64,000 nt of DNA from JAWKOK01 sp963765875 (GCA_963765875.1 CAVXYK010000006.1:620001-684000); one strand, 5' to 3'; numbered from the stretch's first letter, positions 37,978 through 48,372 are shown. Numbers and translations: made by a program. The notes: generated by a model from the sequence alone, not told the origin.

Positions 37978-39571
37978 CTAGAGCATCAGCGAGATCTGAC
38001 CGCGCAACGATTTGATGCGATCTGCCAGATCGTCCTGCCCGTTCTGGCGCAGGTCAGCCTCAAGGCTGGAGATCGAGTCTACAAACTCGGGCGTGAGCAG
38101 ATCACGGTTCTCCTTGAGCAGCGCACGCGCCGCCGCCGGGTCGGACGCGGTCATCAGATCGTTGACCAGTCGCAGCTCAGGCGGCAAGTTGTCCTGCATC
38201 ACTTTGAGCGCCAGCTCGTATACCCCGCGCAGGCGTTTGGCCGCGCCGGTGGCGCCGCTCTGCTCAGCATTCTGGATGTTGGCGGCCAGCAGCCCCAGGA
38301 AGCCCTCGTCGACAAACTGCGAAAGCTCGTTGAGCTTGGCAGCGACGTCGGTCGCCTGGAGAACCTCCTGCAGCACGGCCTGGGCCTGCTGCGTATCCGG
38401 TTGCTGGTTTTGCCGCTGCTCTTCCTGAATTGCCTGCATCTCCAGAACGAGATCGCGCAGCATTTCCAACTTCTCGCGCTCCTCGTCACTCTCGCTTGCG
38501 TCGATACGCTGAGAGAGGCTCATCAGGAACTCGTAGTCTACCAGTGGGCCAACGGCCATGATCAAGGTCGGCACGACCTGTTCGCCGTCGTCATCGTCCC
38601 AGGCTGTCAAGAAGACGTCAAGTAGTTCCTCACGCGTGGTCTCCTGGCTGATGCCGGAGAGAATCCCGCGGATCTTGTCCTCGCGGGCGCGGACTTCGGC
38701 CCCGGCCTCGGTATTGTCCAGAAGCGCCTCACGCAGGGCCAACAGGGGATTAGGCTGACCGTCTTCACCGGTTGCACCGGACATGACAATGATGCGATCA
38801 AGCATAGCAAACATGTCTGAGTCGATCAATGACTTGTCGCGCTCAATGGCGATCTCTAACGCCTTGGGGTCATTGGCGAGACTAGCCAAACTCTGCAGCA
38901 AGGCCGACTGATCACGCTGTCGTCGCAACATCTCGGGCGTCACGCCCTCAAAGCCCCACAACACCTCGGTGAATCGCTGCCAGTCGAAAAACTGCTGAGC
39001 CTGCAACATGTAGCCCTTGCGTGACTCTGAGGGGAGCTTGCGCATGAGCGTCTGGGTCAGATCGCCGATGATGCGCTGCGACTGCATATCATCCATGCCG
39101 CCGGCCTGGGGCACAAAGACGCCAAGAAATTCGTTCTCAGGATCATGGACCATCAACGGCGCGGAAAGAGGACCGCCTGAATTGCAGTTGGGGCATGCGG
39201 CGACGTTGATCTGGCCACTCAGCAGCGGCATACGCAGCTCAGGGTTTTCGCCGAAATCAATGATGGTGAATACCGGAACTTGAAACGGCGTGCCGCAGCT
39301 AGGGCACTGTACCTGAGCGCCGGATGGAGGAAAGGCCGAATTCAGGTTGCTGTCCTGCTGAAGGCGCTTGACCTGGGGGAGGTGCCACCGGCGCCTCACC
39401 TTGAGGGGCTTCAGGGGTCTGAGATTCGGCCCCGGAAACCGGCTCTTCTTCCTTATAAGGTGTCACGTCGGTGGGTTCCCGCCTGGGGCTTGAGAAGCCC
39501 TTGGCGATCTCAATTCGTCCGCCGCCTTCCGGCTGCTCTTTGTCTTGTCCTGGGAGTAGAATACCGCTCAT
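37978..39571 (-). CDS. CpXC-domain protein, frame break near 39370
   Basis: About 530 residues in total. The first part (MSGILLPGQDKEQPEGG...) is Pro/Glu-rich and reads in one frame from ATG 39571 to about 39370; the remainder reads in another and holds the CpXC zinc pair (CPSCGTPF and CPNCNSGGP). The main body is a long helical region with many Glu, Gln and Asp. The two frames are joined because both are expected in one gene; an inner start gives a shorter protein from 39399. The CpXC domain occurs in Chloroflexota and Firmicutes proteins of unknown function. Confidence 0.65.
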
Positions 39572-39852
39572 ATTAACTCTTCCTTCTGAAGAAACGGCCA
39601 ACCAATTTCACGTCACAGGCTGGTCCGACTATCGGTTTTCAAGTTTGTCTCAACCGTACCATTGTACCTCAGCCCGCGCATTCTCCCCAAAGAAATGGCT
39701 GACCCCTGGGCGGTCCAATTGACCGGAGATTTCGCAGGTCCGTGCAGCGCACTCTCTTTCAGGACGTTCGCAATACGCTCCACGGATGGAGCGATTACAG
39801 TGGATGGCCTCGCCAGGCAACATATGAAATTGCGATCAGGCACGAAAATCGG

Positions 39853-39882
39853 TTGACACAACTTGACCCACAGTTCTATAAT
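39853..39882 (+). promoter_or_regulatory. Strong sigma-70-type promoter for metalloprotease
   Basis: TTGACA (39853-39858) and TATAAT (39877-39882) are 18 nt apart, both exact consensus boxes. The start site would be near 39889, 37 nt before the ATG at 39926, with AAGGAGG at 39915-39921. The rest of the 39572-39925 spacer shows nothing else. Confidence 0.7.
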
Positions 39883-39925
39883 TCAGTATCAGCTTATGTT
39901 TATGTCTACGACCCAAGGAGGAAGC

Positions 39926-41002
39926 ATGGCGCCCAACACTGAGATCAGGACATGTGTCGACGTCGACAGGACAAGACCACCCCGTGATGGGCGGATTGCA
40001 CCGGCCATGGCCCCGGCCATGCCAACCCCCATACCCAGTCAGCTTGTCTATATGCCCAGCAAAAAATGGCCAAATGATTCAGTCCTCCGTGTACACTTTA
40101 TGGATGGCGACCCTGCGGTCCAGGCAAAAGTGAAGGATGTGGCATACACTTGGTCAGAACTGTCGAACATCCGTTTGAAGTTCGTCGATGATCCTTCGGC
40201 CGAGATTCGCATCACATTCAAACAACCGGGATCGTGGTCATATATCGGCACGGATGCCCGCTCAATCCCCAAGTCGCAGCCGACGATGAACTTCGGATGG
40301 CTCAAGCCCAACTCAGCCGATTCAGAGTATGAACGGGTCGTATTGCATGAATTTGGCCACGCACTCGGCCTGATCCACGAGCACCAGAACCCTGAAGGCG
40401 ACATTCCGTGGAACAAAGAGGCCGTATACGACTATTATGCCGGACCGCCCAACAACTGGACCAAGGAACAGGTCGACATCAACCTCTTTCAGACCTATTC
40501 GAAGGACGAGGTTCGCGGCAGTGAGTTTGACGAAAAGTCGATCATGCTCTACCCGATTCCCAATGAATTTACCAATGGGGATTTTGAAGTCGGTTGGAAC
40601 CGCCAACTGTCTGAGACCGACATGGCATTTATCAGTGACATCTATCCCAAACCAGCCCACGAGATCCTCATCGGCGCCCCGGCACGGGAAGGGACCATCG
40701 GCGAACACGGCGAGATCGACACGTATACCATCAATGTGTTCAGGCCCGGACGATATGTCATCGAAACCAATGGTCGAACGGATCTGGTTATGGCTCTCTA
40801 TGGCCCTGAGGACGACGCTATCTTTATCGCCGAAGACGATGACAGCGGCCGTCGCCTCAATCCCCGTATTGAGGCTGATCTGGATTGGGGACGCTACACG
40901 ATCCGGCTACGCCACTTCAATACGAAACGGACCGGCGACTACACGATCCAGGCGAGAGCCGACGCGGCATCAACAGCCCAGGAAACGCCAGGCCAAGGAT
41001 GA
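39926..41002 (+). CDS. Zinc metalloprotease (matrixin/astacin-like) with PPC-type C-terminus
   Basis: 358 residues. HEFGHALGLIHEH at 141-153 is the HExxHxxGxxH zinc motif of metzincins, with the Met-turn in SIMLYP (Met207). Residues about 230-350 form a domain with DTYTINVFRPGRYVIETNGRT and GRYTIRLRHF, typical of the pre-peptidase C-terminal (PPC) fold. The perfect RBS AAGGAGG fixes the start. No signal peptide is visible at the N-terminus, unusual for this group. The stop overlaps the next gene by four bases. Confidence 0.82.
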   Translation: MAPNTEIRTCVDVDRTRPPRDGRIAPAMAPAMPTPIPSQLVYMPSKKWPNDSVLRVHFMDGDPAVQAKVKDVAYTWSELSNIRLKFVDDPSAEIRITFKQPGSWSYIGTDARSIPKSQPTMNFGWLKPNSADSEYERVVLHEFGHALGLIHEHQNPEGDIPWNKEAVYDYYAGPPNNWTKEQVDINLFQTYSKDEVRGSEFDEKSIMLYPIPNEFTNGDFEVGWNRQLSETDMAFISDIYPKPAHEILIGAPAREGTIGEHGEIDTYTINVFRPGRYVIETNGRTDLVMALYGPEDDAIFIAEDDDSGRRLNPRIEADLDWGRYTIRLRHFNTKRTGDYTIQARADAASTAQETPGQG

Positions 41003-41607
41003 ATATGAACCGGGATAGAGGACTGCGACCCAGTCTGTTCGTGATTGCGGTCGTGCTCTTTACGATGGCCCTAATGGGTGCATGTACGGGCGGCTCGTCC
41101 AGCCCTGCGGGCGAAGCCATTGACATTGAATCACTGCCTGACGGGCCAGGTCGCGGGTTTGCAGAGGTGGTGGTGCTCGCATCGGACAAGCGTGGACCAA
41201 GAGTCGGAGAGGTGGCCCCAGCCTTCCGCATGCAATTGGTGGATGGCCGCTATCTTGACATTGAGGATCTCCAGGGGCGTCCGGTCATGATTAACTTCTG
41301 GGCAACCTGGTGTCCGCCCTGTCGCAGGGAAATGCCGGACATCATTGCCGCATCGGAATCCAACCCTGAACTGGTCGTACTTGCCGTCAACGTTCAGGAA
41401 GAGTTGAAGACTGTCGGCCCCTTTGTCAGTGATTTTGACATTTCGATGCCGGTGATACGCGATACCGATGGAAAACTGCGCCAGACCTATGGCGTGTCGG
41501 GCATGCCGACCTCTGTATTCATTGATCGAGACGGCAACGTATCTGCAATCTGGTCCGGCCTACTCAACGCCGAGACACTTGACGAGTTGCTCAATGAGAT
41601 CCTCTAG
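40999..41607 (+). CDS. TlpA-like thioredoxin lipoprotein
   Basis: About 202 residues. Signal peptide VLFTMALMGACTGG with lipobox Cys near residue 30. The thioredoxin domain begins near residue 70 (GEVAPAFRMQLVDG) and has CxxC in FWATWCPPCRREMPD and a cis-Pro in GVSGMPTSVFIDRDG. ATG at 40999 overlaps the metalloprotease stop (ATGA); ATG at 41005 is an alternative. It is likely to help disulfide handling outside the membrane. Confidence 0.85.
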   Translation: MNMNRDRGLRPSLFVIAVVLFTMALMGACTGGSSSPAGEAIDIESLPDGPGRGFAEVVVLASDKRGPRVGEVAPAFRMQLVDGRYLDIEDLQGRPVMINFWATWCPPCRREMPDIIAASESNPELVVLAVNVQEELKTVGPFVSDFDISMPVIRDTDGKLRQTYGVSGMPTSVFIDRDGNVSAIWSGLLNAETLDELLNEIL

Positions 41608-41685
41608 GAGCTTATCGGGGTGACGCCAAATCGACCACGGGCGACGCGAACTCGGTTGTCGATCGTGCGAAGAAGTGGCGGGGAC

Positions 41686-41781
41686 TTAGGCCGCTGCAAG
41701 AAATTGAATCCCTGTTTGATGATGCTTGCGCATCGGCTTGCAGGCCGTCAAATAGGGATTTGATTTCTTTGAACGGCCTTA
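41686..41781. repeat. Imperfect 34-bp inverted repeat
   Basis: TTAGGCCGCTGCAAGAAATT at 41686 and the complementary arm ending at 41781 pair over 34 nt with about eight mismatches and a 28-nt loop. It lies 79 nt after the TlpA stop and may end that transcript or be a mobile hairpin. Confidence 0.55.
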
Positions 41782-41895
41782 GGCAACAGAGCGAGTGAGT
41801 TGACGCTGATTTTGAGATTTCAGCACCGGGAAGTCCCCGGCACTTTCTGTACCGACCTTCAGGCTTCTATCTAGTACGCATGACAGAAAACTTCG

Positions 41896-42357
41896 ATGAC
41901 AGAGAGTAGCATCAAGAGACGATATCGCTTGCAGCCTGATGATCTTGCAGGGGAACGCGTCGAAGCAACAATCACAAACGTCACCATAGAAGGACTGGAG
42001 TCGCTGGCTCCGGTCCTTCATTTTGATCGCATCGCCAAGCCAATGAACCTCACGCCCGGCGACGCCGACGATCTCGCCCACATCACCCAGAGTGCCGTGA
42101 TGGAAGAATGGATCGGTCAGACCATCTCCATCGCGCCGATTGAAACGGACGACGGCGTCCGGCTTGCCATCTTCCCGACTACGCTGCGCACGCTCACCGA
42201 GCCGATTGCGCGACCGCCGCACATCGAATCGAGGCTCCGACAGTGGAGATCGATCCTCTATGCGCTTCTAGTGCTGTTGATCATGCTCTTTGTCTTTCTC
42301 TTTGAAAATGCAAGCGATACCATGACGTGGCTCCAATCGCTGCTGCCGGCAAATTGA
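41896..42357 (+). CDS. Hypothetical protein with one C-terminal transmembrane helix
   Basis: 153 residues. The first 115 are soluble and mixed, beginning MTESSIKRRYRLQPDDLAGE; residues about 121-140 (ILYALLVLLIMLFVFLFEN) form one transmembrane segment. No family recognised. It precedes the CBM9 protein gene in the same direction. A promoter for the latter overlaps its stop. Confidence 0.55.
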   Translation: MTESSIKRRYRLQPDDLAGERVEATITNVTIEGLESLAPVLHFDRIAKPMNLTPGDADDLAHITQSAVMEEWIGQTISIAPIETDDGVRLAIFPTTLRTLTEPIARPPHIESRLRQWRSILYALLVLLIMLFVFLFENASDTMTWLQSLLPAN

Positions 42358-42382
42358 CGCGGCTACCGAACGTTTCTATAAT
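42354..42382 (+). promoter_or_regulatory. Strong promoter overlapping the upstream stop codon
   Basis: TTGACG (42354-42359) overlaps the TGA of the preceding gene (42355-42357). TATAAT is at 42377-42382, exactly 17 nt away. Transcription would begin near 42389, just before the CBM9 gene's GTG at 42424. Confidence 0.65.
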
Positions 42383-42423
42383 CCGACTTGAGTTCCTTCC
42401 GTTCATTCCCAACAGGTGGGTTC

Positions 42424-44103
42424 GTGTCCAACAGCGATGACTTTGACCTGATAAACGAGAATCCTCCCGAGCCACCCAAAAATCAGAGCCGGCTACTCAT
42501 CGGCCTGATGGCAACGCTGGGTCTATTGCTCTTCGGCTTCGCCGTTGGGTTGGCGGCTATGCGCGTATTCCCTCGTTTGAGCGCCGATGCAACGGCTACC
42601 CCCCTTCAGCGCGACGAAACGCCGTCGGCTGTCGGCGCGCTGTTGGCAACGCGCACGCCAGGTGGTGATGGGGGCGATCAGATCGAGTTGGAGGGCGTCG
42701 AAGAGGCGATTCTTGAGGCAATTGCTGAGGAGATTGGCAGGACCAAAGTGCCGCCCACGCCAGTCGTTCCGACGTCAACGCCCCGGCCGTTGCCTACGTT
42801 CTCACCGACGCCAACGCCGACAGGCACACCGCGCCTCAGCACTGGCGTTTGCGCACTGCCAGTCGACGCTAACTTTCCGCAGCTGAGCAGCCGCGACCAG
42901 TTGGGCTGCGCCATCACGCCGCCGGGTCGCATTGTCTGGGCGGCGTGGGAGCCCTTTGAGCACGGCTCCATGCTCTGGCGCAGCGACACGGACCAGGCTT
43001 ACTTCTTCACCAACGACGGTCGATGGCAGCCGATCGACGAACGATGGGACGGCAAGCCGCTTCGATCCCGGGGCGATGCGCCTCCAGGACTCGTGACGCC
43101 GGATCGAGGGTTTGGGTATGTCTGGGGCGAGAGTGATGAGATCTTTGCGAGCCTGGGCTGGGCAACCGATCAAGAAAAGGGCATCTGCATTCATGTGCAG
43201 GATTTCGAATATGGATTCGTCGTCCTCAGCAGCGATGCGCCCGGTTGCACCGATGACAATCTGTACAATCAGGCAACGTCGTCTTCATGGAGAACGCTCT
43301 TTCTAGAGGCGGCCAACAGCAATCGCCTTGACGCCTCTGCCGATGACCAGATCGCTCTTCCCACACAACCGACGCCCCTGCCGAGCCCCACCGTACGTCC
43401 GACGCCGACGCTCGATCCGGCACAGTTGAACGCACGGCCGGCCCGCAACGGAGCAGCCTTTGCGCCGCTGGCGGGCAGCCTTCCGCTCTTTGACGGCAAC
43501 TTCAGCGAGTGGCCAGAGGCGGGCTGGCAGCCGCTCAATGCGGTTGTCTTCGACACCGGCGGCTACAGCGGAAACGCAGATCTGAGCGCGGTCTATCAGA
43601 TGGCTTGGGCGGAGGAGGGATTGATTTTGGCGGTTCGAGTCATTGACGACATATCCAGCGCCGGGCCGGAGGGCACGGATATGTGGCAGGGAGACGGGCT
43701 CGAAATACAGTTTGATCAGCAACTGGCCGCCGACTATGGTGAGAGCACGGCCAATGATGACGACTATCAGATTGGTCTCAATTTCAGCCCTGGTTTCTCA
43801 TCAATACGCGCCTACCGATGGCTCCCCTTTGCGCAAGAGGCATCGTTGGATCCCACTGGCGCTGTCCGCTCACTCGGGCAAGGTTCTTCGGCAAGCGGCT
43901 ACAATCTGGAAGTGCTGATCCCATGGAGCGTGCTAGGGCTGGATGGACGAAGCCTGGGCATCGGCAGTCGATTCGGCTTCAATCTCAGCGTCAACGACAA
44001 TGATTCAGCCGTTCCGGCTCAGCAGACGGTCCTCTCGCTGTCGCCTGCACGCACAACCCACGACGACCCCACTGAATGGTCAACGCTGATCCTCACGCCC
44101 TAG
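42424..44103 (+). CDS. Membrane-anchored protein with Thr-Pro linker and CBM9-like domain
   Basis: About 559 residues. A cytoplasmic N-terminus is followed by one helix (LIGLMATLGLLLFGFAVGLA, about residues 22-45). A Thr-Pro rich linker (about residues 108-135) leads to a middle region with repeated Trp/Gly (about 150-300), a second Pro-Thr linker, then a C-terminal domain with PLFDGNFSEWPEAGWQPL and DMWQGDGLEIQFDQ, which match the carbohydrate-binding CBM9-like fold. GTG at 42424 follows AGGTGGG; an upstream TTG (42388) is at the transcription start and unlikely. Probably displayed on the cell surface. Confidence 0.72.
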   Translation: MSNSDDFDLINENPPEPPKNQSRLLIGLMATLGLLLFGFAVGLAAMRVFPRLSADATATPLQRDETPSAVGALLATRTPGGDGGDQIELEGVEEAILEAIAEEIGRTKVPPTPVVPTSTPRPLPTFSPTPTPTGTPRLSTGVCALPVDANFPQLSSRDQLGCAITPPGRIVWAAWEPFEHGSMLWRSDTDQAYFFTNDGRWQPIDERWDGKPLRSRGDAPPGLVTPDRGFGYVWGESDEIFASLGWATDQEKGICIHVQDFEYGFVVLSSDAPGCTDDNLYNQATSSSWRTLFLEAANSNRLDASADDQIALPTQPTPLPSPTVRPTPTLDPAQLNARPARNGAAFAPLAGSLPLFDGNFSEWPEAGWQPLNAVVFDTGGYSGNADLSAVYQMAWAEEGLILAVRVIDDISSAGPEGTDMWQGDGLEIQFDQQLAADYGESTANDDDYQIGLNFSPGFSSIRAYRWLPFAQEASLDPTGAVRSLGQGSSASGYNLEVLIPWSVLGLDGRSLGIGSRFGFNLSVNDNDSAVPAQQTVLSLSPARTTHDDPTEWSTLILTP

Positions 44104-44315
44104 TTTGGTTCGGTGTGAATAATCTGTCACTGTGGCCGCAGGGCTCGCCTCACCCTGCCATGACGCCAAAGGCGCCATGGCGGTCCCTCTCCAAAAATTG
44201 GAGAGGGACGCGTAGCCTCCGTTCAGGAGCCACAGCAGGGTGAGGCCAAGAGCGTCGCGATCCTGCCTCTACCGTTACTTTCGTCAAACATCAACGGGAC
44301 CTAGAGATCCCCATC

Positions 44316-45761
44316 CTAGGTGCTGCTTCCCAGCTTCCACCCGACACCGATGCCGGAAAAGGCCACAGCTGAAATCAGCCAGAATACGGTCTGGTAGGCC
44401 ACGACCATTGGCCCCGTGTCTGTGAGCGACTGTTGCAACAACACGCCACCCAACGCCGCGCCCAGCAACATCCCGCCAAACCGAATCATGCTGTAGATGC
44501 CCGCCGCCGCCCCATTCTGATCCACGGGCACATCACGTAGCGAGGCCCGATGTAGGGCCGCCAGAGAGAGTCCAGCCGACAGACCGTGGGCCACAAGGCC
44601 CGCACCGACCATCATCAAAGTAGCGTCGGCCGACAAGAGGGCGAAATAGGCCATACACGCGGATTGTCCCGCCATGCCGATCATAACGGGACGCCTGCTT
44701 CCCCAGCGGTCGGCCAGCTGTCCCCCCTTGCGCATCGTCATCAACAGGGCGCCTGCGTTGAGCATCAAGAGCGTGCCCGTGGTCGCAGCCGAAAGGTCAT
44801 GGACGTCGGCCAGGTAGAGCGGCATGAGAAAGGAGATGCCGCTCATGGTGAACATGCGAATGCCGGCCCCGATGGAGGCCCAGCGCAAACTAGAGATGCC
44901 AAAGAGTTCAAGTTCGAGAAAGGGATCTGCGCGTCTCTTTTCGCGCCAGATTAGCGCGAAAAAACTGAGGACAGAGACGAGCAGCAGTCGCCAGTCCTGC
45001 AACGGGTCAACGCCGGTAATGGGGCGACTTGAGATGTAGAAGACGAAGAATGAGACTGCTGAGACGAGAAACAGAACCCCGAGCCAGTCGAAGGTGCGAA
45101 GAAATCCGAAATTGGCGGTGCGAAGCGAAGGGACGAACCGCCAGACGATCACCAGTGCGACAATGCCCATCAGCAACGCAGGCAGAAAGATGGTGCGCCA
45201 GCCCATGTAGTCGATCATCACCCCGGCCAAAACAGGGCCAAAGATGCCGGCAACCGGCCCAATTGAATTCCAGGTGCCGAGCGCCCGGCCCCGATCCTCA
45301 CTGGGGAATCGCTCGTAGATGATCGCCATGCTGAGCGGTGCGATGCCGGCCAGGCCGGCCCCCTGAATCGCACGGCCGAGAACCAGTACGGCTAAGTTGG
45401 CGGAGGTCATGGTCAGGAGCGTGCCGACCAGAAAGATGGTCATGCCGGCCAGAATGAGATTGCGTTTGCCCAGACTGTCGCCCAGACGGCCGTAAAGCGG
45501 CATGAAGATCATAAACGGCAGCGTGTAGGCTGTCACCAGCCAGGCCGCCATGTCAGCTTGAATGTCAAAATAGGTACGCAGGGTCGGTAGGGCGACGCCA
45601 AAGGTCGCCCCGCTGAAAATCATGGCCAGGCTTGGGACCATGAGTACGTAGAGGAGATGTTGATTGCTGAGTGAAACGCCGGAGGGCTTGTCGGAGCCCT
45701 CCTCATTGATCAGCTGATTAGCGGCAAGATCGTCTCGCTTCAAAGTCTGTTGGAGCTTCAT
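44316..45761 (-). CDS. MFS transporter, DHA2/EmrB type
   Basis: 481 residues with about 14 helices. The loop 2-3 motif appears as LYGRLGDSLGKRNLILAG (motif A, GxLaDrxGrrr), and ALPTLRTYFD and GRAIQGAGLAGIAPL are typical of drug/H+ antiporters. A polar N-terminal extension of about 35 residues precedes helix 1. The gene is monocistronic on its strand. It likely exports drugs or metabolites. The 44104-44315 spacer carries a CTCTCCAAAAATTGGAGAG hairpin near 44190 but no gene. Confidence 0.85.
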   Translation of the reverse strand: MKLQQTLKRDDLAANQLINEEGSDKPSGVSLSNQHLLYVLMVPSLAMIFSGATFGVALPTLRTYFDIQADMAAWLVTAYTLPFMIFMPLYGRLGDSLGKRNLILAGMTIFLVGTLLTMTSANLAVLVLGRAIQGAGLAGIAPLSMAIIYERFPSEDRGRALGTWNSIGPVAGIFGPVLAGVMIDYMGWRTIFLPALLMGIVALVIVWRFVPSLRTANFGFLRTFDWLGVLFLVSAVSFFVFYISSRPITGVDPLQDWRLLLVSVLSFFALIWREKRRADPFLELELFGISSLRWASIGAGIRMFTMSGISFLMPLYLADVHDLSAATTGTLLMLNAGALLMTMRKGGQLADRWGSRRPVMIGMAGQSACMAYFALLSADATLMMVGAGLVAHGLSAGLSLAALHRASLRDVPVDQNGAAAGIYSMIRFGGMLLGAALGGVLLQQSLTDTGPMVVAYQTVFWLISAVAFSGIGVGWKLGSST

Positions 45762-45930
45762 TAAGGAATGGCCACCATTTTACTCACGGATATCTGTGTT
45801 TCGTGCGCACGCCCTTTGTGCCTGCGGGTCTAGCCCAATCGTCTGTTGAGCCCTCTAACCCATTCGCATGTGAGCGTGCGCACCCAACAATGGCCTACGG
45901 ACAAATCGCTGAGCTATCCAAGCACCAGGC

Positions 45931-47210
45931 CTATCCGTGTACAGCAAACATTTGATCGCGCTCGGGACCGACGGAAACGTAGGCCACTCGGATACCGGCC
46001 AACTCGCTCAGCCGGCTGATGTACGCCTGCGCGGCCTTGGGCAGGTCGTCCCAACTGCGACACTGCTCTGTTGATGTACTCCAACCCGACCACTCTTCAT
46101 AGACCGGCGTCACGTCGTAGAGCAATGGCGTATCGGGCATCGAATCCGTGATCACGGAGCCGTCGGGCATGCGGTAGCCGGTGCAAATCTTGATCGTTTC
46201 GAAGTGGTCAAGAATATCGAGTTTCGTGATGGCCAACCCGGTCATGCCGTTGAGCCAGGCGGCGTAGTTGATGGCGACGCCGTCAAACCAACCGCAGCGA
46301 CGTGGACGGCCAGTCGTCGCCCCAAACTCGCCGCCGATATCGCGCAGCTTGTCACCGTCAGCATCAAAAAGCTCAGTCGGGAAGGGGCCATCGCCCACCG
46401 CCGTGCTATAGGCTTTGACCACGCCCACGACCTTGTCAATTGCGCCGGTTGGCAGGCCGGCGCCGGAGGTGGCAAAGGCGGCCGTCGGATTGCTGCTTGT
46501 GACGTAGGGATAGATGCCCCAGTCCAGATCGCGCATGACACCCAACTGACCTTCCAGCAGAATATCACGCTTGTTCTCAATGGCGCTGCGGGTCATCGGT
46601 ACTGTGTCGACGACACGATGGGCCAACTTCTCCTTGTAGTCCATGAGACGTGCGTACAATTCCTTGCCGTCAACCGGCTCGCCGCCAAGGATCTCGATCT
46701 TGCGGTTGACCGTTCGCAGTGCGTTGTCCAGGCGAGACTTCAAGCCAGATCCGGCTGCAACAGATCACCCAGCCGCAGGCCCGAACGGGTAGCCTTATCG
46801 GCATAAGCGGGGCCGATGCCGCGCTTGGTCGTGCCAATCGTATTGCTGCCACGGGCGGCCTCTTCGAGTTCGTCCAATGTGCGGTGGTAGGGCATGACCA
46901 ACTGGGCACGGGTGCTGATCCAGAGATTGTCCAAGGTGACGCCGGCTTCCTCAAGGCTGACCATCTCCTCCATCAGCGCCTGCGGATTGACCACGCAGCC
47001 GGAGCCAATGATGTTCTGGGTTTCGGGATTGAAGATACCGCTGGGGATAAGGTGCAAGGCGTGCTTGCCATACTCATTGATCACGGTGTGGCCGGCATTG
47101 TCTCCGCCCTGAAAGCGAATGACTACGTCAGCATTCTGCGCCAGATAGTCGATGATGCGACCCTTGCCTTCATCGCCCCACTGGGCGCCAACGATTGCGG
47201 TAACGGTCAT
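45931..47210 (-). CDS. purA: Adenylosuccinate synthetase, frame break near 46745
   Basis: A full PurA of about 426 residues: ATG at 47210 begins MTVTAIVGAQWGDEGKGRII, the GTP-binding start; IGTTKRGIGPAYADKATRSG follows. At about 46745 the first frame meets a stop, and the next frame carries on with SRLDNALRTVNRKI, YPYVTSSNPTAAFATSGAGL, and TGRPRRCGWFD, ending at 45931. A single missing T in the CTT/TTG region restores it. PurA joins IMP and aspartate using GTP, next to guaB in purine metabolism. Confidence 0.88.
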
Positions 47211-47271
47211 GTCAACCTTCCATTTCTATTTTGATATCAAAGTGAGATTGTGGTTCTAGTGACCATCATTC

Positions 47272-48025
47272 TTATCTGGCGGACTCTCCGCCATCAATAG
47301 CCAAAACAGCACCTGTGATGAAGCTCGCCTCATCGCTACACAGAAAGGCGGCAGCAGCGGCAATGTCGGCAGGATCGCCCATCTGTTGCAATGGAATCAG
47401 CGGAACCTGCGACTCAAAGAAGTCGATGGGCATGTCAGAAAAGGCTTCGGTCATGATCAGGCCGGGGCGGATGACGTTGGAGCGTATGCCCTTCTCAGCC
47501 ACTTCCAGGGCCAGCTTGCGGCTGAAGCCTTCCAGCCCCGCCTTGCTAGCCACATAGGCCGTGTCATCAAAGATGCCTGAACTCACGCCGATGCTGGTGA
47601 TATGCAGTATGCAGCCGCGACTAGCGGTCAGGTGGGGAAGCGAGTGGGAGACCATCTCAAACGCAGCAGTTAGGTTGACAGAGATCACCTGTTGCCAAGC
47701 TTCCGATGACATCTCATCGATGCCCAGGCCGACGGCGGTTGCTGCGTTGTTGATCAGTATATCAAGCCGGCCATAGCGGTTGATCACTGTGCGCACGGCC
47801 TGCTCGGCCTCAATACTGATGTCGCCGGGCACGGCAATTACATCGTGGCCGAGTTCCATCATATCCGACACTTTGCCGCGTCAGAAGCTGTACGCGTCGG
47901 GCGTTGATTGCTACTGAGGCGCCCTCAGCAGCAAAACGCTCGGCAATCGCCGCGCCGATACCTGTGCTGGCTCCCGTGATCAGTGCAACCTTCCCGGCGA
48001 ACCGCTTTTGATCAATTGTACTCAC
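47272..48025 (-). CDS. SDR-family oxidoreductase, frame break near 47875
   Basis: About 250 residues in total. GTG at 48025, with GGGAG 9 nt upstream, starts MSTIDQKRFAGKVALITGAS with the TGASTGIG motif and NARR. At about 47875 the frame is lost and the rest continues in another with VIAVPGDIS, LINNAA, the catalytic Ser in HITSIGVSSG, YVASKAGLE and SFITGAVLAIDGG. All motifs of a classical SDR are present across the two frames. The gene lies between guaB and purA on the same strand. Substrate unknown. Confidence 0.82.
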
Positions 48026-48077
48026 AATCGTTTGCTCCCATGGATGCAAACTGAACTGACATTTCTACGAGATCAAT

Positions 48078-48197
48078 GAGCCCACTGCAAAAGTCTTTTC
48101 TTGACACGAATGGTCACGAATTTTCACGAAGTATGTCGTCGCCCTAGAGAGATCATTCGCGTGATTTCGTGTCTGGATCCCTTTTTACAGCGGAGTC
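48078..48197. mobile_element. MITE-B copy, CACGAA type, with 6-bp flanking repeat
   Basis: The left end GAGCCCACTGCAAAAG (48078) and the reverse complement of the right end, GACTCCGCTGTAAAAAG (48181-48197), are inverted repeats. ATCAAT lies directly outside both ends (48072-48077 and 48198-48203). Inside are words such as GACACGAATGGTCACGAATT and the matching TTCGTGTC. No coding potential. It is about 120 bp. Confidence 0.65.
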
Positions 48198-48227
48198 ATC
48201 AATCGTTTCTAGTCAATGAGAATCAGG

Positions 48228-48265
48228 GATTGTGAGACTGCGGACTCGTCAGTAATCTCACAATC
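48228..48265. repeat. GATTGTGAGA hairpin before the guaB stop
   Basis: GATTGTGAGA (48228-48237) pairs with TCTCACAATC (48256-48265) around an 18-nt loop. It lies in the spacer beyond the guaB stop. Not followed by a clear T-run, so its function is uncertain. Confidence 0.4.
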
Positions 48266-48372
48266 TCAGGCCGAAGGCCAAAATCTCTCAATCCAAAAGA
48301 CTAATATTGCATCGTGCTTTCAGCTTGGGGACAGCACAAAATCCAAGCAAGGAAAAACCCTGTCCCTACGTG

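Noticed and set aside
40885..41018. Earlier start for the TlpA gene at 40885
   Set aside because: It would overlap the metalloprotease coding region by over 100 bp; the signal peptide begins at 40999 or 41005.
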